A stretch of 64,000 nucleotides of DNA. It comes from Pseudomonadota bacterium (GTDB taxonomy: Bacteria; Desulfobacterota; Syntrophorhabdia; Syntrophorhabdales; Syntrophorhabdaceae). Under the pieces are notes generated by a model. It did no database searches, was not told the origin of the DNA, and saw nothing but the letters and a program-made list of their open reading frames with translations. Numbering within the stretch: position 1 is the first letter of the stretch; each line of letters begins with the position of its first letter. Positions 34,862-44,835 of this stretch are shown here, piece by piece. Position numbers and translations under genes: made by a program. The stretch is taken from positions 1 to 64,000 of the forward strand of contig JAPLKB010000061.1 in the NCBI GenBank assembly GCA_026388275.1, read 5' to 3'.

Positions 34862-35410
34862 TCATTTGCTACCTGCTGCATTCAGCCTGTTTTTCCATTC
34901 GATGATACGGTCTTTGAACGCCCTTCCTGTTTCTTCCACATTTTCATTCCATTCATCCCATGCCTGAACATTGGGTTCTACACCGCTGCCCGTAATGCCT
35001 ATCTCTCCCAGACGATTTAATACTTTCTCCCTGATAACCGTCTTGCTTTTCAGAGTCTCTTCTAAAAATTTATTTTGCATTATTTCCATATCATATTTAA
35101 ATGGTTCCTTCAAACCTTCACATATAGCATTAAATATCTTAAGCAACCTATCGTTATTACTATTAATATCAAACTCATCAATTAATCTGTCTATCAAAAT
35201 CGACTTCTTTAATCCTTCGTCTGCTTTAATTCTTGCAATCTCCTTGTCAACACCATTTCTCTCAATTATCCCCTCAAGATATCTTTTCACCACCGCTTTA
35301 ACTTTGTTTTCCGTCTCCTTCAAAGCTAAAGATTTCCTTTCCTCATCATCCATGACAAGACCTTTTGTTCTCTCCATGGCCAATTCTATTGCACTTTTTA
35401 TCGCCGACAT
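34862..35410 (-). CDS. hypothetical helical protein
   Basis: A 182-residue charged, mostly helical protein (IKSAIELAMERTKGLVMDDEERKS at the start; many Glu/Lys heptads), with no signal or membrane segment. It resembles uncharacterised conserved proteins of Deltaproteobacteria-like genomes, but I cannot name a function. Neighbours give no guidance. Confidence 0.65.
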   Translation of the reverse strand: MSAIKSAIELAMERTKGLVMDDEERKSLALKETENKVKAVVKRYLEGIIERNGVDKEIARIKADEGLKKSILIDRLIDEFDINSNNDRLLKIFNAICEGLKEPFKYDMEIMQNKFLEETLKSKTVIREKVLNRLGEIGITGSGVEPNVQAWDEWNENVEETGRAFKDRIIEWKNRLNAAGSK

Positions 35411-35541
35411 TATACACCTCTGAAATTTGAAATTAATACCAGGGAAACAAAATCTTCTCTTTTGACTTTATTATTTATTATCTTTTTAATCTTTTACAAT
35501 CCATTTTATTGCACCTTAATTATCTCATGGCCACAACATCA

Positions 35542-35937
35542 TTAATTTCCAAAATCAACCTGATAGGCATCGCCTTTATCGTACACCTGGGGGCTGTATT
35601 CCACAACAAGGGCATCTTCAAGCCCGTAGAAGATATGTCCGCAATTTGTCTTTACCCTTATTCTGTCACCCTTTACCAGGATATGTTCTTCCTGTCTGAG
35701 GGTTTCCATATCCCGGAAAATTGCCCTTACTCTGCCTCTTACCATATAAAATGTTTCTTCTTTTTGCTTATGAACATGACTCCCTCTTAAAAATCCTTTT
35801 TTTAATTCAAAGAATGCAAGATGTCTTATATCTTCTTTATATGCAATCTGTGCAAATTCTCCTTTTTCTTCGACCCACCATTTTGCGCCATCAGTATCTT
35901 TTGTGTTGGGAAGCTTCTCAATTGTTACCATACTCAT
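35542..35937 (-). CDS. cupin-fold sugar 3,4-ketoisomerase/epimerase-like protein
   Basis: A small single-domain cupin of about 130 residues: AFFELKKGFLRGSHVHKQKEETFYMVRG gives the His-x-His and Glu of cupin motif 1, and CGHIFYGLEDALVVEYS motif 2. It resembles dTDP-sugar isomerases and RmlC-like cupins. GAGAGG lies 5 bases before ATG 35937; upstream ATGs at 35940 and 35952 are also open. Substrate unknown. Confidence 0.72.
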   Translation of the reverse strand: MSMVTIEKLPNTKDTDGAKWWVEEKGEFAQIAYKEDIRHLAFFELKKGFLRGSHVHKQKEETFYMVRGRVRAIFRDMETLRQEEHILVKGDRIRVKTNCGHIFYGLEDALVVEYSPQVYDKGDAYQVDFGN

Positions 35938-36124
35938 CATAACCTCTCTCATCTTTCACGGGTAATTTTTCAACATAATATAAAGGTTACTTTTAAAGGG
36001 GTCAAGAAAAAGAGTTTACAAGACATTATATATCCACAGCGCAAGGTATGATCACGCCTATGGATTCTGCTGCCAATGGAGTTTTTGTGTTAGAGGATGA
36101 TACATTGAATTTGCAATATTCAGG

Positions 36125-36586
36125 TTAGCAATGCTTCTCATTATGGAAGGACTTAATGGTTAAAATCAGTTTGTTCATCTGATCCTTATCGAGTACATTA
36201 TCAATCATTGCTTTTGCTGGTCCGATCAACATGGCATTGGCCCTACTACACAGAGTTTCGGAAACGAGAATTACCGGTTTATTTATTGCATAGGCATAGC
36301 CTGATTCGAAGGCTGTGCCGGTATCATCTCCGTCAACAAGAGCAATGACAATGTCGCATTCAACCAATAACTGGAGGCACTTCTCCATGATCTGCATACT
36401 CATTAAAAGCTTTGTTTCTATATCGCCTTCAATATTGGGCGTATGTTCAAAGGGGTCGATTATGATAATTTCCATTGCAATTTTGTTTCGATCAACAGCA
36501 TGACTTATTATTTTGAGGAAATTTTTCTTAAATTCGATCTGCTTCTCTGTGAAACAAGGATGGGCAAAATAGATTTTCATCTCCAA
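36125..36586 (-). CDS. nucleoside 2-deoxyribosyltransferase family protein
   Basis: A 153-residue protein with the family pattern: IYFAHPCFTEKQ at the start, DPFEHTPN, a CDIVIALVDGDDTGTAFESGYAYA core with the catalytic-type Glu, and KPVILVSE. These enzymes exchange or hydrolyse the base of deoxynucleosides and related nucleotides. The position next to a small unknown gene gives no pathway hint. Confidence 0.8.
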   Translation of the reverse strand: MEMKIYFAHPCFTEKQIEFKKNFLKIISHAVDRNKIAMEIIIIDPFEHTPNIEGDIETKLLMSMQIMEKCLQLLVECDIVIALVDGDDTGTAFESGYAYAINKPVILVSETLCSRANAMLIGPAKAMIDNVLDKDQMNKLILTIKSFHNEKHC

Positions 36587-36599
36587 GCAATCCCCTCCA

Positions 36600-36809
36600 C
36601 TAAAGATCTACTTCTTCTATTCGCGCTATCAATGCCTCCAGATCCGCTTCATCGAAAGAAGGGCGAAGGACGTTTGCAGCGCCCCGATAGAACTGGTATC
36701 TACCGGTGAATGGATTCTTGCGTATGTTGCCCTTGCAGACAGAACCTTTTCGTACTTCCATCCACCATCTTACTGAAGACGGTTTTTCTTTGTAATCATA
36801 CTTAGTCAT
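36600..36809 (-). CDS. small conserved hypothetical protein
   Basis: 69 residues from ATG 36809, which follows AGAGGGGATT; the frame is open further upstream without a better signal. The sequence (KPSSVRWWMEVRKGSVCKGNIRKNP) is basic and Trp-rich, ending in an acidic helix (FDEADLEALIARIEEVDL). It lies 13 bp upstream of the deoxyribosyltransferase gene and is likely co-transcribed. I do not recognise the family. Confidence 0.6.
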   Translation of the reverse strand: MTKYDYKEKPSSVRWWMEVRKGSVCKGNIRKNPFTGRYQFYRGAANVLRPSFDEADLEALIARIEEVDL

Positions 36810-36905
36810 CGTAGAATCCCCTCTACATTTAACAACACTTAGCATAACATAAACCTGATCAATCAAATTAAGATATTAGCTATGCAGAACCAATAATGAT
36901 TATTA

Positions 36906-38276
36906 TTACAAAAATATCTTGCCGGGATTCAATATATTATTGGGATCAAAGAGCTTTTTTATATCCTTCATGGTGGCAATTGTTTCGTCAGACAACTCCA
37001 TCCCTATATAAGGTGCCTTTGAGATGCCAACCCCATGTTCGCCAGAGAGTGTACCGCCGAGTCTTAATGTTTCAGCAAATATCTCCTTTACCGCCTCTTC
37101 TGCTTTCTCCCTGTCTTCTACCGTATCCCTAATCATGATGCTTACATGAAAATTGCCGTCACCGGCATGTCCGAAACTTAAAATTGGAATGCCAAACTTC
37201 TTCTCCATTTCCTCAAGAGCATGGATAAGAACCGGGATTTTCGATCTGGGCACCACAACATCTTCGGCTATTTTTATCGGATTAAGATTGTATGTGGCCT
37301 GTGAAAGGGTACGCCTTGCCAGCCAGAGTTTATCTGCCTCATTCTGGTCCTGAGTCATGGTGCATTGAACTGCTTTATTTTCAAGAACAATTTTTTTGAC
37401 CCTTTCTGCCTGTCCTTTTATGGACTCGCTATCTCCATCAACTTCAATAAGAAGCATGCCTCCGATACCCTCAGGAAGCCCCATGGGATTAGCCTGTTCG
37501 CTGCATTTAATCGATGCTCTATCCAGAAACTCGATTGTTGAAGGAACGATCCGTGCTGCAATAATTGCCGAAACTGTTTCAGCAGCTTCCTCAACCTCCT
37601 GGAAAAGTGCTAAAATAGTCGCTTTTGCTTCAGGAAGGGGAATAAGCTTTAAGATGATCTTTGTAATCACACCAAGTGTACCCTCGCTTCCTACAAAAAG
37701 ACGGGTAAGGTCATACCCTACTACACCTTTCATTGTTTTAACACCGGTTTGTATAATCTCACCGGTAGGTTTTACGACTTCCAGACCAAGAACATAATCC
37801 CTTGTAACGCCATATTTTAAAGAATTCGGGCCGCCTGCACATTCTGCTGCATTGCCTCCAATACTGGAATATTTATAAGATGCCGGGTCAGGCGGATAAA
37901 AAAGACCAAATTTTGCAACTTCTTCCTGAAGTAAAAACGTAATCGCACCCGGCTCAACAACAGCAACAAGATTCTTTGTATCAATTTCGAGAATTCTGTT
38001 CATCTTTGTAAAAGACAGTACTGTTCCACCCTTGAGCGGTACAGCTCCACCAGTCAAACCGGAACCTTGTCCCCTGGGGATTACTGGAAAAAGATGCTTG
38101 TTGGCAAGAATAAGTATCTGCGATACCTCCCCGGATGAAGAAGGAAATACAACAAGATCCGGTATTGCCCCATCTGTTCTTGCATCATAGGAATAGCATT
38201 TTCTATCTTCAATGGAAGTAAGAACATTCTCTTTTCCCACAATTTTTATGATTTCATTGATAATTATATTGTCCAT
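36906..38276 (-). CDS. glcD: FAD-binding 2-hydroxyacid (glycolate/lactate) oxidase subunit GlcD
   Basis: A 456-residue flavoprotein of the PCMH/VAO type. The FAD-binding part shows VIPRGQGSGLTGGAVPLKGG and the substrate half GHAGDGNFHVSI and GEHGVGISKAPY near the C-terminus. It oxidises glycolate, lactate or another 2-hydroxyacid and passes electrons to a partner iron-sulphur protein; no glcE/glcF is nearby, so the electron acceptor and exact substrate stay open. Confidence 0.88.
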   Translation of the reverse strand: MDNIIINEIIKIVGKENVLTSIEDRKCYSYDARTDGAIPDLVVFPSSSGEVSQILILANKHLFPVIPRGQGSGLTGGAVPLKGGTVLSFTKMNRILEIDTKNLVAVVEPGAITFLLQEEVAKFGLFYPPDPASYKYSSIGGNAAECAGGPNSLKYGVTRDYVLGLEVVKPTGEIIQTGVKTMKGVVGYDLTRLFVGSEGTLGVITKIILKLIPLPEAKATILALFQEVEEAAETVSAIIAARIVPSTIEFLDRASIKCSEQANPMGLPEGIGGMLLIEVDGDSESIKGQAERVKKIVLENKAVQCTMTQDQNEADKLWLARRTLSQATYNLNPIKIAEDVVVPRSKIPVLIHALEEMEKKFGIPILSFGHAGDGNFHVSIMIRDTVEDREKAEEAVKEIFAETLRLGGTLSGEHGVGISKAPYIGMELSDETIATMKDIKKLFDPNNILNPGKIFL

Positions 38277-38312
38277 TTTTTCTTGTCCTCGTACATTTAA
38301 TATTTATAAATT

Positions 38313-38762
38313 TTATTGCTGTCGGATTGAATTAACCTGCTTTGCAAGCTCATCTCTTAATTCTATGGGAGATACAATCATTCTGAAAGCATATCTCCTC
38401 CGGGCAACAGATTGTATGATAATCTTCCCGAAATTCAAGAATTTGCCGAGGGAAGGCTGGTATATGTCTACCATTTGTATTGTTTCCAAAGGGATATCAC
38501 ATGATCTTCTTAATGGAAAACCGACTCTCAAAAGAAGTCTTTTATTGGTTATACCGATTTCAGAGTTTTGAAGGCTTATGGAAGAAAAAATACCCCATAT
38601 CACACCAAGAGCAAGCAGGGCTAAGGCAGATAAACCCTTAGAAGGTATCCACAATCCTGCAAGGATTATCAGCGTTCCAGGGCCAAGAAGCGTAGCCCAG
38701 TGCAGCTTTGTGCGATATACAACATGTTCTCCATCTGTCAGTTTATCTTCAATATAACCCAT
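38313..38762 (-). CDS. bacterial PH domain membrane protein
   Basis: About 149 residues from ATG 38762, which follows GGAG at 7-base spacing; the frame opens earlier, overlapping ilvD. Two adjacent hydrophobic segments (LLGPGTLIILAGLWIPS; LSALALLALGVIWGIF) are followed by a PH-like domain (ITNKRLLLRVGFPLRRSCDIPLETI). It is membrane-anchored with the PH domain in the cytoplasm. Function unknown. Confidence 0.78.
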   Translation of the reverse strand: MGYIEDKLTDGEHVVYRTKLHWATLLGPGTLIILAGLWIPSKGLSALALLALGVIWGIFSSISLQNSEIGITNKRLLLRVGFPLRRSCDIPLETIQMVDIYQPSLGKFLNFGKIIIQSVARRRYAFRMIVSPIELRDELAKQVNSIRQQ

Positions 38763-38788
38763 ATTATTTCTCCGGCCATGCAACTCCA

Positions 38789-40450
38789 CTATTTCTTAAA
38801 AACAGCCCCTGTAGATGCTGATGTTACCTGTTTTGCATATCTTGCCATATAACCGTCCTTTATCTTAGGCTCATGCTGTTTCCAAACCTTTTTTCTCTTC
38901 TCCATTTCTTTTTTGCTCACAACAAGCTCAACAGTCTTCTTATTGAGATCAATTTCAATCTTGTCTCCGTTTTTCACAAATGCTATGGGGCCTCCTTCTG
39001 CTGCTTCAGGCGACACATGCCCGATGCAAAGCCCTCTTGTTCCGCCCGAAAACCGTCCGTCTGTAATAAGAGCGCATGCCGCATCAAGACCCCTGCCTGC
39101 AAGGATACTTGTGGGGGTAAGCATTTCCCTCATTCCAGGACCACCCTTCGGCCCTTCGTATCTGATTATAACTGCATCTCCAGCCTCTATTTTACCGGCC
39201 ATTATTGCTGCCCCTGCTTCTTCTTCGCTTTCATATACTTTAGCTTTTCCCTTAAAATGCCATATGCTCTCCAAAACACCTATCCTCTTTACTATTGAAC
39301 CGCCAGGCGCAAGACTTCCGTGAAGTACGGCAAGCCCCCCTTTCTCGTGATAAGCATCTTTCACCGGTCTTATAACAGTGTTGTCTGCAATCTCAGCATA
39401 TTTGATAAGGTCTCCTATCTTTCTACTTTCCACTGTTAAGCATTTTTTGTTAATAAGATTTTTTCTTGAAAGCTCTTTCATGATGCCATACACACCCCCT
39501 GCTTCGTTTAAATCTTCGAGATGATGTGGTCCTGCAGGGCTCATGTTACATATATGCGGAACTTTTTCGGAAATCTCGTCAAATAATGCGAGAGGCAATG
39601 TAATTCCACCTTCATGGGCTATTGCAGGAAGATGCAAGGCCGTATTTGATGAACCACCGAAAGCCATATCAACTGTAATAGCATTTTTAAATGAATCTAA
39701 TGTCATTATATCCCGAGGTTTTATATTCTTTTTTATAAGCTCAACAATTTTCTTGCCTGTTATTTTAGCAAGTCTTATTCTTCCTGCAAAAACAGCTGGT
39801 ATAGTACCGTTTCCCGGCAAGGCAATACCGAGAGCTTCAGACAAACAATTCATTGAATTTGCTGTAAACATTCCGGCACATGAGCCTGCTCCCGGACAGG
39901 CACATTCTTCAAGCAATGCAAGCTCCTCCTGACCCATAAGATCGGCTGCTACCTTGCCAACTCCTTCAAATACCGATATCAGGTCTACGTCCTTTCCCTT
40001 GAATCTTCCGGCCAACATAGGCCCACCGCTTATCATAATGCAGGGTATGTTAAGCCTCATAGCAGCCATCATCATACCGGGAATAATTTTGTCACAATTA
40101 GGTATAAGTACAAGACCGTCAAAAGGACATGCCTTTGCCATAACCTCAATTGAATCACAGATAAGTTCCCGTGAACCAAGGGAATATTTCATACCCTCAT
40201 GGTTCATGGCAATACCGTCGCAAACACCAATGGTAGGGAATTCCATAGGTGTACCACCTGCCATACGCACTCCATCCTTTACTGCCTGTGCAATTTTATC
40301 AAGATGTATATGACCCGGTATAACCTCATTGGCTGAGTTTACTACACCTATAATCGGCCTCTCTATTTCTTCAGGCAGATAACCCATTGCGTAAAAAAGG
40401 CTCCTGTGAGGTGCTCTGTCAATCCCTTTTTTCATTTTATCCGATCTCAT
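38789..40450 (-). CDS. ilvD: dihydroxy-acid dehydratase
   Basis: A 553-residue IlvD/Edd-family enzyme converting 2,3-dihydroxy-3-methylvalerate or -isovalerate to the 2-oxoacid in branched-chain amino acid synthesis. Iron-sulphur and active-site segments seen: [40 protein letters not shown], and [12 protein letters not shown] with [16 protein letters not shown]. Length is typical. Confidence 0.96.
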   Translation of the reverse strand: MRSDKMKKGIDRAPHRSLFYAMGYLPEEIERPIIGVVNSANEVIPGHIHLDKIAQAVKDGVRMAGGTPMEFPTIGVCDGIAMNHEGMKYSLGSRELICDSIEVMAKACPFDGLVLIPNCDKIIPGMMMAAMRLNIPCIMISGGPMLAGRFKGKDVDLISVFEGVGKVAADLMGQEELALLEECACPGAGSCAGMFTANSMNCLSEALGIALPGNGTIPAVFAGRIRLAKITGKKIVELIKKNIKPRDIMTLDSFKNAITVDMAFGGSSNTALHLPAIAHEGGITLPLALFDEISEKVPHICNMSPAGPHHLEDLNEAGGVYGIMKELSRKNLINKKCLTVESRKIGDLIKYAEIADNTVIRPVKDAYHEKGGLAVLHGSLAPGGSIVKRIGVLESIWHFKGKAKVYESEEEAGAAIMAGKIEAGDAVIIRYEGPKGGPGMREMLTPTSILAGRGLDAACALITDGRFSGGTRGLCIGHVSPEAAEGGPIAFVKNGDKIEIDLNKKTVELVVSKKEMEKRKKVWKQHEPKIKDGYMARYAKQVTSASTGAVFKK

Positions 40451-40520
40451 TATTGCCTCCTATATCAACAGAATTTTAAGTTTAAGCTAAGGAAATAACT
40501 ATTGGAGTTTCCTATTCCAT

Positions 40521-40553
40521 CATTCAACATTTAAAATTCAACATTCGACATTG
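40521..40553. repeat. low-complexity ATTCAACA-type repeat
   Basis: CATTCAACA, AATTCAACA and TTCGACA units in the spacer between ilvD and the 77-residue hypothetical gene. One of several degenerate short-unit repeats in the window. Confidence 0.45.
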
Positions 40554-40559
40554 CTTTTA

Positions 40560-40793
40560 TTACGCTCTTTTAAATTTATCATTCAACAGTCTTTTGAATC
40601 TTGGTATATAAATAATATCAAAGGCCTCTTCCTTGTCCGGAAAAAGTTTTAACGCATATTTTTTAACCCCTTCAACAATCTTTATCGCTTCATCATGGGT
40701 AATGTTATGATTTTTAATAAATTCTATTGCAAAATCCACAACAAATCTTAATTGCCTGAGCCTTTTTTCTTCATCAAGGAGTTCTTTATTCAT
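40560..40793 (-). CDS. small helical hypothetical protein
   Basis: 77 residues: LRQLRFVVDFAIEFIKNHNITHDEAIKIVEGVKKYALKLFPDKEEAFDI. Predominantly helical, soluble, charged. It sits between lspA and ilvD on the same strand. Similar short proteins are widespread in Deltaproteobacteria-like genomes, but I know no function. Confidence 0.65.
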   Translation of the reverse strand: MNKELLDEEKRLRQLRFVVDFAIEFIKNHNITHDEAIKIVEGVKKYALKLFPDKEEAFDIIYIPRFKRLLNDKFKRA

Positions 40794-40856
40794 GACTTAC
40801 CATTATTATATGAAACAAGTAAAAAATCCGGAACAGGTTAAAACTGTTTTCTACCT

Positions 40857-41339
40857 TTATTTTTTCGTTTTGAGCCTTGCTTCAAAAAATTCCATGAAAA
40901 TCCACAGACATATGCCGAAAGAGATTGAAATATCGGCAACATTAAATGCAGGCCAGTGGTAGTCTTTGTAGTATACATCAAGAAAATCAACGACATATCC
41001 ATAGGAAATCCTATCGTATATATTCCCTATTGCGCCCGATAATATACATGTTAAAGAAAGCCTTTTGAAAAACTGCGTCTTGTATGTAACAATAACAAAT
41101 ATAAGCAACCCGATAATAAGTAGCGGAATAACAGTAAATATATACTTTGCATAAGCATGCTGTGACAAAAGGCTGAAAGCCCCTCCATAATTCCTTGCAT
41201 GGACAATGGAAAAGAAGGGTGTAACATCATAGTGGCGGGCAAACGCCAGTCCATTGACGACAAGCAGTTTTGTCCATCTGTCGAGAAGAAAAATAAAAGG
41301 AACTATAAGGAATACAAGGTGTCGGCGCATCTTTTGCAT
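40857..41339 (-). CDS. lspA: lipoprotein signal peptidase (signal peptidase II)
   Basis: A four-segment membrane aspartyl protease of about 160 residues that cleaves prolipoprotein signal peptides. Conserved boxes: LLDRWTKLLV, NYGGAFSLL, GAIGNIYDRISYGYVVDFLD and FNVADISISFG, the last two carrying the two catalytic aspartates. The frame is open to 41399 inside ileS; I prefer ATG 41339 (MQKMRRHLV), which keeps the usual first membrane segment. It overlaps ileS, the classic ileS-lspA arrangement. Confidence 0.93.
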   Translation of the reverse strand: MQKMRRHLVFLIVPFIFLLDRWTKLLVVNGLAFARHYDVTPFFSIVHARNYGGAFSLLSQHAYAKYIFTVIPLLIIGLLIFVIVTYKTQFFKRLSLTCILSGAIGNIYDRISYGYVVDFLDVYYKDYHWPAFNVADISISFGICLWIFMEFFEARLKTKK

Positions 41340-44059
41340 ACATGGGTAAATTGCCCGGTTTCGATCAGATCCGTTGTATACTGCCAGCATCTCCCGCATT
41401 TCTCTCCCTCTGCCCTGAGAACAGTAACTTCAACCTCGTTTTCCTTTTTAAGCTCAATCTGGGATACAATAAAAATATCTTTAAGCTCATCGCCTAATTT
41501 TTTTAATAACTCATATTCGCTCTCAGGCACATTGAGGACAACTTTTGCATCGAGTGAATGCCCAATTACTTTTTCAGCCCTTTTTTCCTCAATTTTTTTA
41601 TTAACTGTTTCCCTTATGGCCCATATCTTTTCCCATTCTTCTTCGCTCTTTGCATCAATAAGCTCTTTTTTAACAACAGGAAATGTTGTTAACAGCACGC
41701 TCTCTTCATTGACTGTTCCCTTTAAATATGACCACATCTCTTCGGCAGTCGAAGAGAGCACAGGCGCAATAAGTTTAAGAAACGAAATGAGGGTTTCATA
41801 GATTACAGTTTGAGATGCCCTTCTCTTAATCGAATCCTTTTTTTCCACATAGATCCTGTCTTTAACGATATCCAGATACAGGGAGCTTAGATCAACAGAA
41901 CAAAAATTATGAATGCTGTGGTATATTGTATGAAATGCATAATCGTTATAACAAGTTGTAACTCTATCTATTAATCTTTGCAGCCGTGATAACATCCATT
42001 TATCAAGATATGACATCTTCTCATAGGGGACCATATCCTTTTCAGGATTGAAATCATCATTTATGTTTGCATGGAGGAATCTCAAGGTGTTCCGGATTCT
42101 CCGGTAAGTTTCAATAAGTCTGTTTATAATATCCTTGGATATCTTTATATCATCTCTGTAATCTTCATAGGTAACCCAGAGCCTCAGAATCTCGGCACCG
42201 TATTTTTCTATTATTTCTTCAGGGGATATGTTGTTTCCAGAGGATTTTGACATTTTCCTGCCTGTACCGTCCACGACAAAACCGTGCGTTAGCACAGATT
42301 TATACGGAGCAGCGCCTTCATTTGCCACAGAAGTCAAAAGAGAGCTATGGAACCACCCCCTGTGCTGATCGCTTCCTTCAAGATACAAATCTACAGGGTA
42401 TTTCAGCTCTTTTCTTTTTTTACATACCGCTGCCCAGCTCACCCCTGAATCAAACCATACATCAAGAATATCTTCTTCTTTCACAAAAGTATCATTACCA
42501 CAATGTTTGCAGGTCATACCTTCCGGAATAAAATAAGATGCCTCTTTCTCGAACCAGATATCAGCTCCATGTTCCATGACAAGATTTTTAATTTTATTGA
42601 ATGTTTCATCACTCCAGAAAGGTTCCCTGCATTGTTCACAATAAAATATGGTAATCGGAACTCCCCATGTTCTCTGGCGTGAAATACACCAGTCCGGCCT
42701 CATCTGAAGCATGTTGTATATCCTGTCATGCCCCCAGGCCGGTATCCATTTTGTCCTGTCTACCTCTTCAAGAGCCTTTTGTCGAAGACCAAGTTTATCA
42801 AGGGAGATAAACCACTGTTCAGTTGCCCTGAAAATTACAGGTTTTTTACAACGCCAACAATGAGGATAAGAATGTTCAATCTGTTCCTTATGTAAAAGAA
42901 GCCCAAGTTCTTCAAGTTTGCTGATGACATGTTTGTTGCTTTCAAAGACGTTCATGCCTTTAAAGAATTCAACTTCTTCAAGGAATTCACCTCTGTCATT
43001 TACCGGTGAATAAACATCAAGCCCGTATTCCAGTCCTGTTTCGTAGTCCTCTTCACCATGTCCGGGAGCGATGTGAACAGATCCTGTGCCTGTATCGTTT
43101 GCCACATAATCTGCATACACAACAACAGAGTCCCTTTCAATAAAGGGGTGCCGGAATGTAAGTCCTTTAAGCCTTTTAGCCTCTATCTCATCTATTATCT
43201 TATATGTTTCGATACCTGCTTTTTTCATGATATCTTCAACAAGGTCCTTGAGCACGATATATACCCCTTCCTGTGTCTCAATGGCTTCATATGTAAAATC
43301 AGGGTTTATGGCTATGGCAAGGTTTGCCGGCAGTGTCCATGGTGTTGTTGTCCATATAAGCATAAAAATTGGTTTATCAGGGTAACGGTCAAAAACACCC
43401 TCTCTTTTCTGTGTGTAAGGAAATTTTACATAGACTGCATCAGATTTCTTCGTATCATATTCTATTTCTGCCTCTGCAAGGGCAGTAAGACAGTTTGTGC
43501 ACCAGAGGACAGGCTTCTTTTTCCTGTATGCCTCGCCTCTTTCGAAGAATTTTTGTACTTCCCCGATGATGGTTGACTGATAATCAAAATCCATTGTGAT
43601 GTATGGATGTTCCCAATCCCCGATATTGCCGAGTCTCTTGAACTCTTCTCTCTGGATATTCAGGAATCCTTCCGCATAGGTACGACATTGATGTCTTATT
43701 TCTATTTTAGATAATGCAAGTTTCTTTTCCTTTGTATTCTTCTCGATCTGATGTTCTATCGGCAACCCATGACAATCCCAGCCCGGTATATAGTCAGCCC
43801 TGTATCCTGACATGAACTTTGATTTTATAATAATATCCTTCAGTATTTTATTTAATGCAGTTCCAAGATGAATATGACCGTTTGCATACGGGGGACCATC
43901 ATGAAGTATGAAAGAAGGATTTCCCTCATTTTTTTTAGTAAGTTTTTGATAAACCTCCGTCTCTTCCCAGAATTTTAGTATTTCCTTTTCCTTGATCGGA
44001 AGATTGCCTCTCATTGGGAAGGGCGTCTTGGGTAAATTTAATGTGTCTTTATAGTCCAT
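41303..44059 (-). CDS. ileS: isoleucyl-tRNA synthetase
   Basis: A 918-residue class I synthetase. The HIGH-type motif is PPYANGHIHLGTALNK, the editing domain contains TTTPWTLPANLA and HIAPGHGEEDY, the KMSKS motif appears in GRKMSKSSGN, and the C-terminal zinc site is CGRCWQYT...CKRC. Full length with no anomaly. Confidence 0.98.
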   Translation of the reverse strand: MDYKDTLNLPKTPFPMRGNLPIKEKEILKFWEETEVYQKLTKKNEGNPSFILHDGPPYANGHIHLGTALNKILKDIIIKSKFMSGYRADYIPGWDCHGLPIEHQIEKNTKEKKLALSKIEIRHQCRTYAEGFLNIQREEFKRLGNIGDWEHPYITMDFDYQSTIIGEVQKFFERGEAYRKKKPVLWCTNCLTALAEAEIEYDTKKSDAVYVKFPYTQKREGVFDRYPDKPIFMLIWTTTPWTLPANLAIAINPDFTYEAIETQEGVYIVLKDLVEDIMKKAGIETYKIIDEIEAKRLKGLTFRHPFIERDSVVVYADYVANDTGTGSVHIAPGHGEEDYETGLEYGLDVYSPVNDRGEFLEEVEFFKGMNVFESNKHVISKLEELGLLLHKEQIEHSYPHCWRCKKPVIFRATEQWFISLDKLGLRQKALEEVDRTKWIPAWGHDRIYNMLQMRPDWCISRQRTWGVPITIFYCEQCREPFWSDETFNKIKNLVMEHGADIWFEKEASYFIPEGMTCKHCGNDTFVKEEDILDVWFDSGVSWAAVCKKRKELKYPVDLYLEGSDQHRGWFHSSLLTSVANEGAAPYKSVLTHGFVVDGTGRKMSKSSGNNISPEEIIEKYGAEILRLWVTYEDYRDDIKISKDIINRLIETYRRIRNTLRFLHANINDDFNPEKDMVPYEKMSYLDKWMLSRLQRLIDRVTTCYNDYAFHTIYHSIHNFCSVDLSSLYLDIVKDRIYVEKKDSIKRRASQTVIYETLISFLKLIAPVLSSTAEEMWSYLKGTVNEESVLLTTFPVVKKELIDAKSEEEWEKIWAIRETVNKKIEEKRAEKVIGHSLDAKVVLNVPESEYELLKKLGDELKDIFIVSQIELKKENEVEVTVLRAEGEKCGRCWQYTTDLIETGQFTHVCKRCADTLYSL

Positions 44060-44161
44060 GTCATGCCTGTCCTTTTATTAAAAATTTAGTAAAATTAACA
44101 TAAAGAGGCTATCTATGCAAGAGTTTAACTTATTCCGAAAATATCATCAGAGGTCCGGGCG

Positions 44162-44785
44162 CTATGTTTTTTGTATTTTCACATTATCCCGTATAAATTC
44201 TTCTATTTCTTTCTCTTTTCCCCAATAGAAATGGTCGGTTGAAATAATCTTTAGCGATTTCTCCACAACAGGCATTTCTTTGTAAAATTTCATCAGGCTG
44301 TCTATGGGGGATATATCATCATATTCGCCGCCTATAAAATATATATCCTTTCTAAATTTGCTCAATTCTTCTGTTGAATAAAATGCGAAAGGGTATGATA
44401 CAAGAAAAAGCGCATTTACATCTTTAGCTTTTTCTACAGCTCTGCTTGCCGCCCAGGCTCCAAAAGAATACCCGGCAAGTACCATGCAGGCGTCCTCGTT
44501 TATGTTTTCTTTCAGGAATGCCAGTGATGCGATTACGTCTTTTACCTCTCCTTCTCCTTCATCGTAGGCACCCATGCTCATTCCAACACCTCTGAAATTA
44601 AACCTTAACGTTGTAAATCCATTTTCAAAAAAACCGTTGTCTATAGCATCAACAACATTATTATGCATACTTCCACCATATAAAGGGTGCGGGTGGCATA
44701 TAACAACACCTGCTTCTTTTCCGTTTTCACGTATTACTCCCTCAAGTAAACAGTCGGATGCTATAGAGACCCTTTTTATTGACAT
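44162..44785 (-). CDS. alpha/beta hydrolase
   Basis: A 207-residue alpha/beta hydrolase. HPHPLYGGSMHNNV provides the oxyanion loop, LAGYSFGAWAA the nucleophile elbow (Ser), GEYDDISP the acid and STDHFYWG the catalytic His. This matches the CocE/dienelactone hydrolase-like small group. It is divergent from accD. Substrate unknown. Confidence 0.82.
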   Translation of the reverse strand: MSIKRVSIASDCLLEGVIRENGKEAGVVICHPHPLYGGSMHNNVVDAIDNGFFENGFTTLRFNFRGVGMSMGAYDEGEGEVKDVIASLAFLKENINEDACMVLAGYSFGAWAASRAVEKAKDVNALFLVSYPFAFYSTEELSKFRKDIYFIGGEYDDISPIDSLMKFYKEMPVVEKSLKIISTDHFYWGKEKEIEEFIRDNVKIQKT

Positions 44786-44835
44786 ACCTTATTTATTTTG
44801 GTAGTTTTCTATCGAAAAATCAACAAGGAAATATC

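Noticed and set aside
36048-36128. 26-codon frame starting MITPMDSAANGVFV
   Set aside because: Resembles no known protein, lacks a good ribosome binding site, and is on the opposite strand to its neighbours. It could be a fragment, but cannot be supported.
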